From positions 124,001 to 188,000 of the forward strand of contig NZ_JADKRR010000004.1 in the NCBI RefSeq assembly GCF_015351105.1: 64,000 nt of DNA, read 5' to 3'. The stretch is from Clavibacter sp. VKM Ac-2872. GTDB lineage: Bacteria > Actinomycetota > Actinomycetes > Actinomycetales > Microbacteriaceae. This document shows positions 43,149 through 51,833 of the stretch, one piece after another. Within the stretch, counting starts at the first letter, position 1. Every line of letters begins with the position of its first letter. Position numbers and translations under genes: made by a program. Under the pieces are notes generated by a model. That model saw nothing but the letters and a program-made list of their open reading frames with translations, searched no databases and was not told where the DNA came from.

Positions 43149-44768
43149 ATGCCCCGCCCCGCGATCCCGACCGTGACCGTCGCGACCCCCGAGGTGCGGG
43201 CGCTGCGGGCGGACCTCGAAGCGGCCCCGTTCACGCTCGCGTCGGCGCTCGACGTGTGGGGCGACGCCGCCGGCCAGGCGCTGCACCGCGGGAACCGGAT
43301 CCCGGCCCGTCGCGCCGTCGCGGCCGCCCGCACGGCCCACGGGCTCCCCGCGGCCGCCGCGCTCGCGGCCCTGTTCGTACTCGGCGATCCCGTCGACGCG
43401 AGCGACCTCCGTGCCGCCCTGCCGACGCTGGGCCTCGACGGCGCCGTGCGGCTCGGCCTCGTGGAGGTCGCCGGCGACCGGGTGCGCCCGGCCGTCGACC
43501 TCCGCCCCTACGGCTTCATCGACGCGCACGGCGTCGGCGAGTGGTGGATCGCGTCCGACCTCGGCGAGCTCGCCACCGGCGGCGCCCTCGACGAGGACCA
43601 CGTGCTCGGCGTCGGCGGCGCGTCGGCCACGCTCAGCGGCCTCATGATCTCCGCGCCCGTCGCCACCGCGCTCGACCTCGGGACCGGCTGCGGGATCCAG
43701 GCGCTGCACGCCTCCCGTCATGCGGACCGCGTCGTCGCGACCGACATCTCGGCGCGCGCCCTCGCCTTCGCGGCGCTGAACGCGGCGCTCAACGGGATCA
43801 CGACCATCGAGCTGCGGCTCGGGAGCCTGTTCGAGCCGGTCGCGGGGGAGCGGTTCGACCAGATCGTCTCGAACCCGCCGTTCGTGATCACCCCGCGCGC
43901 GGAGGGCGTGCCGGCCTACGAGTACCGTGACGCGGGCCTCGTCGGCGACGCGCTCGTCGAGGGCGTCGTCTCCGACCTCGCCGACCACCTGACGCCCGGC
44001 GGCGTCGCGCAGCTGCTCGGCAACTGGGAGCACCGCGCCGGGGAGCCCGGCCTGGAGCGCGTCGCGGGCTGGCTCGACAGGGCGGCGGCGCGCACCGGAT
44101 CCGGCCTCGACGCGTGGATCGTCGAGCGCGAGGTGCAGGACGCCGCGCTCTATGCCGAGACGTGGATCCGCGACGGCGGCACCCGCGCCGGCACCCCCGA
44201 GTCGGAGGCGCTCATGGGGGCCTGGCTCGACGACTTCGCCGCGCGCGGGGTCGACGGGGTCGGCTTCGGCTACCTCACCCTGCGCCGGCCGGCCGCGGGG
44301 ACGCCGACGCTCCGCCGCATCGAACGGCTGCACGGCGGCCTCGGCCACAACCCGACCGGCCTCGGCGACCACCTCCGGGCCTCCCTCGCCGCGCACGATG
44401 CCCTCGCCGGCGTCGACGACCGCGTGCTCGCCGGGCTCGCGCTCGTGGTGGCGGGCGACGTCACGGAGGAGCGGCACTACTGGCCGGGCGACGAGGATCC
44501 CACGGTCATGACGCTCCGCCAGGGCGCGGGCTTCGGACGCGAGGTGCCGCTCGACACCGGGCTCGCGGCGCTCGTCGGCGCGTGCGACGGGGAGCTCGCG
44601 GTGGGCGCCATCGTCGACGCCGTCGCGCAGCTCACCGCGGTGGACGCGGATGACCTGCGCGCCGAGCTGCTGCCGAGGATCCGCGCGCTCGTCGCCGACG
44701 GGTTCCTGCTCCTGCCGGGTGCGACGACGGGGGACGCCCACGCCGACCGTCCAGCGCGCCACGCCTAG
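43149..44768 (+). CDS. SAM-dependent methyltransferase, PrmC/RsmC-like
   Basis: 539 residues in three parts. An N-terminal domain (~1-150) includes winged-helix-like RLGLVEVAGDRVRPAVDLRPYGF. The central Rossmann methyltransferase has ALDLGTGCGIQALHAS (motif I, ~178-193) and QIVSNPPFVITPRA (the NPPF motif of N-methyltransferases). A C-terminal region of ~200 residues follows. NPPF indicates methylation of an amide or amino group, as in PrmC (release factors) or rRNA/DNA enzymes. This three-domain form is common in actinobacteria and its target is not known. Confidence 0.88.
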   Translation: MPRPAIPTVTVATPEVRALRADLEAAPFTLASALDVWGDAAGQALHRGNRIPARRAVAAARTAHGLPAAAALAALFVLGDPVDASDLRAALPTLGLDGAVRLGLVEVAGDRVRPAVDLRPYGFIDAHGVGEWWIASDLGELATGGALDEDHVLGVGGASATLSGLMISAPVATALDLGTGCGIQALHASRHADRVVATDISARALAFAALNAALNGITTIELRLGSLFEPVAGERFDQIVSNPPFVITPRAEGVPAYEYRDAGLVGDALVEGVVSDLADHLTPGGVAQLLGNWEHRAGEPGLERVAGWLDRAAARTGSGLDAWIVEREVQDAALYAETWIRDGGTRAGTPESEALMGAWLDDFAARGVDGVGFGYLTLRRPAAGTPTLRRIERLHGGLGHNPTGLGDHLRASLAAHDALAGVDDRVLAGLALVVAGDVTEERHYWPGDEDPTVMTLRQGAGFGREVPLDTGLAALVGACDGELAVGAIVDAVAQLTAVDADDLRAELLPRIRALVADGFLLLPGATTGDAHADRPARHA

Positions 44769-44771
44769 GAT
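44766..44771 (+). promoter_or_regulatory. -10 box of the DUF3054 gene (leaderless)
   Basis: TAGGAT, 6 nt (cgccgg), GTG at 44778; the box overlaps the stop of the methyltransferase gene. Confidence 0.5.
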
Positions 44772-44777
44772 CGCCGG

Positions 44778-45173
44778 GTGACTCCCCGCACCTCCCGCCG
44801 CGCCGCCCGTCCCGAGATCGTCCGCGCCGTCGTCCTCGACGCCGCGCTCATCGTCGTCTTCGTCCTGATCGGCCGCGCGAGCCACGGCGAGGACCTCGCG
44901 CCGTCGGGCGTGCTCGGCACCGCGTGGCCGTTCCTCGCGGGTGGGCTCGTCGGCTGGATCGTGGCGCGGGCCTGGCGCAGCCCGTCGCGCGTCGTGCCCA
45001 CCGGCCTCCTGGTGTGGGGCGTGACCGTGGTGGTCGGCATGGTGCTCCGCGCGCTCAGTGGCGAGGGCGTCGTGGTGCCGTTCGTCATCACGACCGCGAT
45101 CATCCTGGGGCTCCTGATGCTCGGCTGGCGCGCGATCTCCGCCGTCGTCGTCCGCCGGCGCGTGCGGGCCTGA
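44778..45173 (+). CDS. DUF3054 membrane protein
   Basis: 131 residues, GTG start. Four hydrophobic segments with the DUF3054 pattern: VLDAALIVVFVLIGRASHGED in the first, then TAWPFLAGGLVGWIVARAW, VWGVTVVVGMVLRALSGEG and VPFVITTAIILGLLMLGWRAI. Integral membrane protein of unknown function, widespread in actinobacteria. Confidence 0.9.
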   Translation: MTPRTSRRAARPEIVRAVVLDAALIVVFVLIGRASHGEDLAPSGVLGTAWPFLAGGLVGWIVARAWRSPSRVVPTGLLVWGVTVVVGMVLRALSGEGVVVPFVITTAIILGLLMLGWRAISAVVVRRRVRA

Positions 45174-45192
45174 GCCCGCCGGCCGGTCCGCC

Positions 45193-45630
45193 TCAGACGC
45201 CGGGCGTCGTCGGTGCCGCCGCCTCCATCACGGCGATGAGCGCCTTCGCGTAGGCCTCCTCGGCCTCGAGATCCCGGTGCTCGCCCTCCTCGCCGTCGAT
45301 CACGACGAGCACCACGTGCGCACCGTCCTCCGCGCCGCCGATCTCGCGCCGCAGCGACCGGAAGGCGCCGCCGAGCAGCGCCCGGAGCTGGTCCTCGCGC
45401 GGCAGCCACAGGCTGTCCTCGAGCGCCACGGAGTCGAGCGCCCACTCCGTCGTGCCGTTGAAGCCGAGGACGGTGCCGGTCGCGTGCTCGTGCGCCTCGA
45501 TCGTGAGCTCGCTGATGGTGAAGACGTCGGACTCGAAGCCCTGGCCGCGGATCCGGAACCGGTCGCCGGGCTCGGGGCTCCACTCGAGGCCGAGCTCCAG
45601 GAGGGTCGTGGCATGCGCGGTGGAGATCAT
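45193..45630 (-). CDS. Small actinobacterial protein of unknown function
   Basis: 145 residues from MISTAHATTLLELGLEWSPEPGDRFRI. A compact acidic protein: RGQGFESDVFTISELTIEAHEHATGTVLGFNGTTEWALDSV, then ALEDSLWLPREDQLRALLGGAF and a C-terminal helix with EAEEAYAKALIAVMEAA. Similar proteins are often labelled pilus assembly protein CpaE in databases, but I see no P-loop or receiver domain to justify that. No signal peptide or membrane helix. Single gene, convergent with DUF3054. Confidence 0.75.
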   Translation of the reverse strand: MISTAHATTLLELGLEWSPEPGDRFRIRGQGFESDVFTISELTIEAHEHATGTVLGFNGTTEWALDSVALEDSLWLPREDQLRALLGGAFRSLRREIGGAEDGAHVVLVVIDGEEGEHRDLEAEEAYAKALIAVMEAAAPTTPGV

Positions 45631-45748
45631 CCGTGCAGTATGCCGGGCGCTCCCGGGCGTCACCTCCGCGGGCGGGGGAATGCGTGTGCATTAGATTCGG
45701 GGCACCGCCTGCGGCAGACGCCGCCGCCGGTCGGATACGGGGAGGACC

Positions 45749-46750
45749 ATGCGCGCGACAGTGAAGGACGTCGCCGCACGTGCCGCCGTCTCCCCGAAGA
45801 CCGTGTCGAACGTGATCACCGGCCGCGTCGCCGTGAGCCCCGCGACCCGCGAGCGGGTCGAGCGTGCTGTCGCCGAGCTCGACTACGTGCCGAACCTCTC
45901 CGCGCGCGGTCTCCGCAACGGACGCACGGGCGTCATCGCCGTCGCGCTGCCGGATCTCGGCACCGCGTACTCCGCGGAGCTCGCGCACCACCTGGTGGAG
46001 GTCGCGCACGAGGCCGGCTACAGCATCCAGGTCGAGGAGACGGGCTCGCGGCCCGACCGCGAGCGCGACCTCATGTCCCGGGCGCGCGAGCACCTCGTCG
46101 ACGGCCTGATCCTCAACCCCGTGCTGCTCTCGCGGAGCGCCATCGCGCGCGCCGAGTCGCTGCCGCCCGTCGTGGTGATCGGCGAGGTCGAGCAGGAGAT
46201 CGTCGACCGGGTGCTCGTCGACAGCGTCCGGGCGGCGTACGACATGACGCGGTTCCTCCTCGGCACGGGAGCGCGCCGCATCGCCGCGGTCGGCACCGCC
46301 ACCCGCGAGGAGTCCGCGGCCGGCGATCTCCGCCGCATCGGCTACCTGCGCGCGATGGAGGAGGCGGGCGAGGCGCCCGTCGAGATCGACCGCACGGGCT
46401 GGAACAGCGCGTCCGGGGCGGAGGCCGTCGACGCCTGGCTGACCGACGGCAACCCGGTGCCCGACGCCCTGTTCTGCTTCACCGACGGACTCGCGTTCGG
46501 CGCGCTGCGCGCGCTCGCCGACCACGGCATCCGCGTCCCCGAGGACATCCAGGTCGCGGGCTTCGACGACGTCGACCAGTCGCGCTTCTCGATCCCCACC
46601 CTCACCAGCGTGCACTTCGACATCCGCGCCTACGCGGAGGCGGCCGTCGGCCAGCTCGTGCGCCGGATCGAGGAGCGCGACGGGCCGCCCGTGCAGATCG
46701 TGATCCCGCACCGCATCGTGGTCCGCGGCAGCACGCGCCCGTCCTCCTGA
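45749..46750 (+). CDS. LacI-family transcriptional regulator
   Basis: 333 residues. MRATVKDVAARAAVSPKTVSNVITGRVAVSPATRERVERAVAEL is a classic LacI helix-turn-helix and hinge, followed by a periplasmic-binding-protein-like effector domain (GVIAVALPDLG through IQVAGFDDVDQSRFSIPTLTSV). It lies just upstream of the ABC transporter and arabinofuranosidase, so it probably represses them until an arabinoside or oligosaccharide binds. A good palindromic site for it lies at 46809. Confidence 0.95.
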   Translation: MRATVKDVAARAAVSPKTVSNVITGRVAVSPATRERVERAVAELDYVPNLSARGLRNGRTGVIAVALPDLGTAYSAELAHHLVEVAHEAGYSIQVEETGSRPDRERDLMSRAREHLVDGLILNPVLLSRSAIARAESLPPVVVIGEVEQEIVDRVLVDSVRAAYDMTRFLLGTGARRIAAVGTATREESAAGDLRRIGYLRAMEEAGEAPVEIDRTGWNSASGAEAVDAWLTDGNPVPDALFCFTDGLAFGALRALADHGIRVPEDIQVAGFDDVDQSRFSIPTLTSVHFDIRAYAEAAVGQLVRRIEERDGPPVQIVIPHRIVVRGSTRPSS

Positions 46751-46808
46751 CCGGACCTGCCGCTCCGCGAACGCGCGGCGGATCGCCGGGCAGAAACGTT
46801 GCGCTGCG

Positions 46809-46826
46809 CATTACAACGATGTAATG
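46809..46826. promoter_or_regulatory. Probable LacI-type operator of the sugar ABC operon
   Basis: CATTACA-ACGA-TGTAATG, a perfect 7-bp-arm palindrome, 27 nt before the binding-protein ATG and downstream of the regulator gene. TGCGC-T-GCGCA just upstream is a second, smaller palindrome. Confidence 0.65.
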
Positions 46827-46852
46827 ATCGCTGCATCACAAAGGAGTGGTCA

Positions 46853-48202
46853 ATGGATCCTGTTACGGGAAAGGCCGGGGGACGCCCCTCGGCATGGTCG
46901 AGGCGTCAGGTCCTCCTGGGCGGAGCGGCGGCCCTGGGCGGCGCGTTCCTGGTCGGGGGGCTGGCCGGCTGCGCACCCCAGGTGGCGTCGGCCGGCGGCA
47001 TCGTCGACCTGAAGTACTGGCACCTGCTGTCCGGCGGCGACGGCATCCGCATGACGGAGATGGTGAAGGAGGCGAACGACTCCGGCGGCGGGTTCGACGT
47101 CACGGCCACCGTCCTCGCCTGGGGCCAGCCGTACTACACGAAGCTCGCCATGGCGTCGGTCGGCGGACGCGCGCCCGACGTCGCCATCATGCACGCGGCC
47201 CGCGTGCCCGGCTTCGCGCCCGGCGGCCTGCTCGACGCCTGGGACACCGACAAGCTCGCCGAGCTCGGCGTCAGCCAGGCCGACTTCGAGCCGCGGGTGT
47301 GGGACAAGGGCGTCGTGGACGGGAAGCTGTACTCCATCGCCCTCGACAGCCACCCGTTCATCCTCATGTACAACACGGACATCGCGGCCCAGGCGGGCGT
47401 CCTCGGCGGTGACGGCCGGCTCGAGGAGATCACGTCGCCCGACCGGTTCCTCGAGGTCATGCGGGCGATGCAGGCCGTCACCGGCGAGCACGCCCTCAGC
47501 TACGGGTACCTCGGCGACGGCGCCCAGATGTGGCGCCTCTTCTACACGTTCTACAAGCAGATGGGCGGCGACATGGAGCTGCCCACGGGCGGCCAGGTCG
47601 TCTACGACCGCGACAAGGCCGTCGCGTCGCTCGAGTACATCCAGACCCTGCTCGACGGCACGATCGCCACCGCGAGCGGCGACGCGGGCACCGCGATCGC
47701 CGAGTTCGCGGGCGCCAAGAGCGGCGCGATCGTCACGGGCGTGTGGGAGCTCCCCACCTTCCAGAAGGCGAAGGTGCCGTTCGACGCGATGCCCATCCCG
47801 AACCTGTTCGGGACGCCCGCGACCTTCGCGGACTCGCACGCGTTCGTGCTCCCCCACCAGAGCTCGCCGGATCCGGTCAAGCGCGAGAGGACCTACGCCT
47901 TCGTCACGGACCTCCTGAAGAACTCGCTCCAGTGGGCGGGCGCCGGGCACATCCCAGCCTACAAGCCGGTCGTCGACAGTCCCGAGTACGCGCAGCTCCT
48001 GCCGCAGGCGCACTACGCGAACGCGGCCGAGCAGATCGAGTACGACCCGGTGGCGTACTTCACCGGCTCCGGCTCCGACTTCCAGACCTACTTCGCCGAG
48101 AACGTGCAGAACGTGTTCCTCGGGCGCCAGGAGGCGGGCGAGGGCCTCGACGCCTTCATCCGGCAGATCGACGCGCTGCTCGCCAAGCCCAACCCCCTGT
48201 AG
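46853..48202 (+). CDS. ABC transporter sugar-binding lipoprotein
   Basis: 449 residues, SD aaggag. RRQVLLGGAAALGGAFLVGGLAGC combines a twin-arginine-like start with a lipobox (LAGC), so it is a lipid-anchored, perhaps Tat-exported protein. The mature part has the family-1 solute-binding fold (LKYWHLLSGGDGIRMTEMVKEAN, VGGRAPDVAIMHAARVPGFAPGGLLDAWD, GAIVTGVWELPTF). Likely binds arabino-oligosaccharides given the downstream GH51 gene. First gene of the transporter operon. Confidence 0.93.
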   Translation: MDPVTGKAGGRPSAWSRRQVLLGGAAALGGAFLVGGLAGCAPQVASAGGIVDLKYWHLLSGGDGIRMTEMVKEANDSGGGFDVTATVLAWGQPYYTKLAMASVGGRAPDVAIMHAARVPGFAPGGLLDAWDTDKLAELGVSQADFEPRVWDKGVVDGKLYSIALDSHPFILMYNTDIAAQAGVLGGDGRLEEITSPDRFLEVMRAMQAVTGEHALSYGYLGDGAQMWRLFYTFYKQMGGDMELPTGGQVVYDRDKAVASLEYIQTLLDGTIATASGDAGTAIAEFAGAKSGAIVTGVWELPTFQKAKVPFDAMPIPNLFGTPATFADSHAFVLPHQSSPDPVKRERTYAFVTDLLKNSLQWAGAGHIPAYKPVVDSPEYAQLLPQAHYANAAEQIEYDPVAYFTGSGSDFQTYFAENVQNVFLGRQEAGEGLDAFIRQIDALLAKPNPL

Positions 48203-48280
48203 GGCCCGACCGGCCTCGCGGTCGCCGCCCGTGCGCGGCGTCGCACCCCTCTTCCAGCGAAACGACGAAGGAGTCCACTC

Positions 48281-49225
48281 GTGACGACAGCAGCACCACC
48301 CACCCCGGTCGCCCTCGCGGCCGGGTCCCCGTCCCCGCGGCCCGCCGCGGGCAGCCCGAAGGTGCGGGCCAAGGAGCAATCCATGGGGATGCTCTTCATC
48401 GCCCCGTTCCTCATCACCTTCCTGGTGTTCCTGGTCTGGCCGGTGCTCTACGGCTTCTACCAGAGCCTCACCGGGCAGAGCCTCACCGGCGCCAACAGCG
48501 AGCTCATCGGCTTCGCGAACTACGCCGAGGCCTTCGGCGACTCGCAGATGTGGCGCTCGCTCGGCAACACCGTGGTGTTCACGATCGCGAGCACCATCCC
48601 GCTGCTCGTCGTCGGCCTCGTGCTCGCGCTCCTCGTGAACCTCGGGCTCCCGGGCCAGTGGCTCTGGCGGCTCGCGTTCTTCCTCCCGTTCCTGCTCGCC
48701 TCCACGGTGGTGTCGCTGTTCTGGCTGTGGATGTACAACCCGCAGCTCGGCGTCATCAACGCGATCGCCGGCGCGTTCGGCCTCCCGCAACCCGCGTGGC
48801 TGCAGGACCCCTCCTTCGCCATGACGAGCGTCGTCGTCACCACGGTGTGGTGGACGGTCGGGTTCAACTTCCTCATCTACCTGGCGGCGCTGCAGAACAT
48901 CCCCGACCAGCAGTACGAGGCGGCCGCGCTCGACGGCGCGGGGAAGTGGCGGCAGCTGTTCTCCATCACGATCCCGCAGCTCGCCCCGACCACCGCGCTC
49001 CTCGCGATCCTGCAGGTGCTCGCGTCGCTCAAGGTCTTCGACCAGATCTACCAGATGACCCAGGGCGGCCCGGGCGGATCGACCCGGCCCATCGTCCAGT
49101 ACGTCTTCGAGACCGGGTTCACCGGCTTCCGCTTCGGCTACTCGGCCGCCATCTCGTACATCTTCTTCGCCCTGATCGTCGTGATCTCGGTCATCCAGTT
49201 CACCGCGACACGGAGGAAGTCATGA
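48281..49225 (+). CDS. ABC transporter permease, MalF/UgpA type
   Basis: 314 residues, GTG after aaggag. Six hydrophobic helices, with the EAA loop YEAAALDGAGKWRQLFSITIPQLAPTTALL before the last helices that contacts the ATPase. Starts with a Pro-rich cytoplasmic segment. Overlaps the next permease gene by 4 nt (ATGA). Confidence 0.95.
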   Translation: MTTAAPPTPVALAAGSPSPRPAAGSPKVRAKEQSMGMLFIAPFLITFLVFLVWPVLYGFYQSLTGQSLTGANSELIGFANYAEAFGDSQMWRSLGNTVVFTIASTIPLLVVGLVLALLVNLGLPGQWLWRLAFFLPFLLASTVVSLFWLWMYNPQLGVINAIAGAFGLPQPAWLQDPSFAMTSVVVTTVWWTVGFNFLIYLAALQNIPDQQYEAAALDGAGKWRQLFSITIPQLAPTTALLAILQVLASLKVFDQIYQMTQGGPGGSTRPIVQYVFETGFTGFRFGYSAAISYIFFALIVVISVIQFTATRRKS

Positions 49226-50142
49226 CCACCGCCACCCGTCCCGCCTTCTCCTCCGGCACGCTCGCCCGGAGGCCCGCGACCAGCGTCGCCGCCCGCCAGG
49301 GCCGCACGGGCACGCCGCGGTTCCAGCCGTCGCGCATCGCCGCGCTCCTGATCCTCATCGTGCTCGCCGCCGCGTGGCTGCTGCCGATCCTGTGGGCGGT
49401 GCTCACCTCGTTCAAGTCGGAGACGGACGCCGCGGCGTTCCCGGTCACCGTCTTCCCGGCGGGCGGCTTCACGCTCGACGCGTACGCATCGGTGCTCAAC
49501 GGCGGCACGATCCCGCTGTGGACCTGGAACAGCCTGCTCACGAGCACGGTGATCACGGTCGTGGCGGTCGTGTTCTCGGCGCTCGCCGGCTACGCGCTCA
49601 GCCGCATCGACTTCCGCGGCCGGAAGGTGCTGATGGGGGCGATCGTGGCGTCGATCATCGTCCCGCCGCAGATCCTCATCGTCCCGCTCTTCTACCAGAT
49701 GCTCTCGTTCAACCTGGTGGACACCCTCTGGGCCGTGATCCTGCCGCAGATCGTGCATCCGGCCATGGTGTTCATCCTGAAGGCGTTCTTCGACCAGATC
49801 CCGATCGAGCTGGAGGACGCCGCGCGCGTCGACGGCGCGGGACGCGTGCGCGTGTTCCTGCAGATCGTGATGCCGCTGTCGCGCCCCATCCTCTCGGCGG
49901 TCGCGATCTTCATCTTCATCGGCGCGTGGAACAACTTCCTCTGGCCCTTCATCGCCACGAACGACGCCACGCTCATGACCCTGCCGGTCGGCCTGCAGAC
50001 GGTGAAGAACGCCTACGGGATCCAGTACGCGCAGAACATGGCCTCGGCCGTGCTCGCCGCGCTGCCGCTGATCCTGGTGTTCCTCTTCTTCCAGCGCCAG
50101 ATCATCAAGGGCATCTCGACGACCGGGTTCGGCGGGCAGTGA
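49222..50142 (+). CDS. ABC transporter permease, MalG/UgpE type
   Basis: 306 residues. Six helices; EAA loop ELEDAARVDGAGRVRVFLQIVMPLSRPILSAV. WLLPILWAVLTSFKSETDAA is the usual first helix of MalG-type subunits. It pairs with the preceding permease. No ATPase gene is in the operon, so a shared MsiK-like ATPase encoded elsewhere is expected, as in other actinobacteria. Confidence 0.95.
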   Translation: MTTATRPAFSSGTLARRPATSVAARQGRTGTPRFQPSRIAALLILIVLAAAWLLPILWAVLTSFKSETDAAAFPVTVFPAGGFTLDAYASVLNGGTIPLWTWNSLLTSTVITVVAVVFSALAGYALSRIDFRGRKVLMGAIVASIIVPPQILIVPLFYQMLSFNLVDTLWAVILPQIVHPAMVFILKAFFDQIPIELEDAARVDGAGRVRVFLQIVMPLSRPILSAVAIFIFIGAWNNFLWPFIATNDATLMTLPVGLQTVKNAYGIQYAQNMASAVLAALPLILVFLFFQRQIIKGISTTGFGGQ

Positions 50143-50224
50143 CCCGCGCAGCTCCCGCGACCGACCGATCCACCCACCCCGCCCGGGACGCACGCGCCTG
50201 GGCCCCACGACCTGGAGGACGCCC

Positions 50225-51763
50225 ATGACCCGCGCCCGCATCACCATCGACCGCGACTTCACCGTCGGCGACGTGCCCCGTCGGCTCTTCGGCTCGTTCG
50301 TCGAGCACATGGGCCGCTGCGTCTACAGCGGCATCTACGAGCCGGGCCATCCGACCGCGACGCCGGAGGGCTACCGGCAGGACGTGCTCGACCTCACGAA
50401 GGAGCTCGGCGCCACCGTCGTCCGGTACCCCGGCGGCAACTTCGTCTCCGGCTACGACTGGGAGGACGGCGTGGGTCCCGTCGAGGACCGGCCGCGACGG
50501 CTCGACGGCGCGTGGCACACCGTGGAGACCAACGCGTTCGGCCTGCACGAGTTCGTGGGCTGGTCGAAGGCGGCCGGAGTCGAGGTGATGGAGGCCATCA
50601 ACCTGGGCACGCGCGGCGTCGACGCGGCGCGCTCGCTCGTGGAGTACGCGAACCACCCCGGCGGATCGAAGTACTCCGACCTGCGCCGGAGGAACGGCGC
50701 CGAGGAGCCCTTCGACATCAAGCTCTGGTGCCTCGGCAACGAGATGGACGGGCCGTGGCAGATCGGGCACAAGACCGCGGACGAGTACGGCCGCCTCGCG
50801 CAGGAGGCGGGCAAGGCCATGCGGCTGGTGGATCCGCGCATCGAGCTGGTCGCGTGCGGCAGCTCCAACTCGGGCATGCCGACGTTCGGCCAGTGGGAGC
50901 AGACCGTGCTCGGCCACACCTACGACGTCGTCGACTACGTCTCCCTGCACGCCTACTACCAGGAGCACGAGGGCGATGTGCGGAGCTTCCTCGCGAGCGC
51001 GGTCGACATGGACTTCTTCATCGAGTCCGTGGTGGCGACCGCGGACGCGACCGGCGCGCGCCTCAAGAACCGCAAGCGCATCGACCTCTCGTTCGACGAG
51101 TGGAACGTCTGGTACCAGCGCGGGCTCGACGGCTATGACCAGCCGCACCGCATCGAGAAGGCGGGATGGCGCGAGCACCCGCGGGTGATCGAGGACGAGT
51201 ACAGCGTCACCGACGCGGTGGTCGTGGGCACGCTCCTCAACTCGCTGCTGCGGCACGGCGACCGGGTGAAGATCGCGAACCAGGCGCAGCTCGTGAACGT
51301 GATCGCGCCGATCCGCAGCGAGGAGGGCGGGCCCGCGTGGCGGCAGTCGATCTTCTGGCCGTTCGCCCGGATGGCGCAGCTCGCGACGGGCCGCATCCTG
51401 CGGGTCGAGGTCGACAGCGACCGCTACGACAACGACCGGTTCGGCACCGCCGACGTGGTCGACGTGAGCGCGACGTGGGACGAGGACGCGGGCACCGTGT
51501 CGCTCTTCCTCGCCAACCGCGGGCTCGAGGAGGACGCGTCGACCGAGGTCGCGCTGCGCGGGCTCGACGCCGGCCGGATCCTCCGCGCCGAGGTCCTGCG
51601 CGTGCCCGACGGCGGCGACCGGCACGCGAGCAACACGCTCGAGACCGGCGAGCAGGTCGGCCTCGTGCCGCTCGACGGCGTCCACGCGGAGGGCGGGCGC
51701 CTGACGCTCACGCTCCCGGCGCTGTCCTGGGCGGTCGTGGTGCTGGACGTGACCCGGAGCTGA
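50225..51763 (+). CDS. GH51 alpha-L-arabinofuranosidase
   Basis: 512 residues. RRLFGSFVEHMGRCVYSGIYEP and VVRYPGGNFVSGYDWEDGVGP are GH51 signatures. The acid/base is E173 (CLGNEMDGPWQIGH) and the nucleophile E292 (LSFDEWNVWYQ). The (beta/alpha)8 barrel is followed by a C-terminal beta-sandwich. There is no signal peptide, so it acts in the cytoplasm on imported arabino-oligosaccharides. It closes the LacI/ABC cluster, and a terminator follows. Confidence 0.96.
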   Translation: MTRARITIDRDFTVGDVPRRLFGSFVEHMGRCVYSGIYEPGHPTATPEGYRQDVLDLTKELGATVVRYPGGNFVSGYDWEDGVGPVEDRPRRLDGAWHTVETNAFGLHEFVGWSKAAGVEVMEAINLGTRGVDAARSLVEYANHPGGSKYSDLRRRNGAEEPFDIKLWCLGNEMDGPWQIGHKTADEYGRLAQEAGKAMRLVDPRIELVACGSSNSGMPTFGQWEQTVLGHTYDVVDYVSLHAYYQEHEGDVRSFLASAVDMDFFIESVVATADATGARLKNRKRIDLSFDEWNVWYQRGLDGYDQPHRIEKAGWREHPRVIEDEYSVTDAVVVGTLLNSLLRHGDRVKIANQAQLVNVIAPIRSEEGGPAWRQSIFWPFARMAQLATGRILRVEVDSDRYDNDRFGTADVVDVSATWDEDAGTVSLFLANRGLEEDASTEVALRGLDAGRILRAEVLRVPDGGDRHASNTLETGEQVGLVPLDGVHAEGGRLTLTLPALSWAVVVLDVTRS

Positions 51764-51775
51764 CGCCCGCCGCAC

Positions 51776-51821
51776 GACGACGGCCCGCCCCGCGCGATGC
51801 GGGACGGGCCGTCGTCGTCGT
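51776..51821. terminator. Bidirectional terminator between arabinofuranosidase and HtrA-like genes
   Basis: Long inverted repeat with arms ACGACGACGGCCCG and CGGGCCGTCGTCGT, extended inward by further CCC/GGG and CGC/GCG pairs, between two convergent stops. Confidence 0.88.
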
Positions 51822-51833
51822 GAGGGGAGCGGA

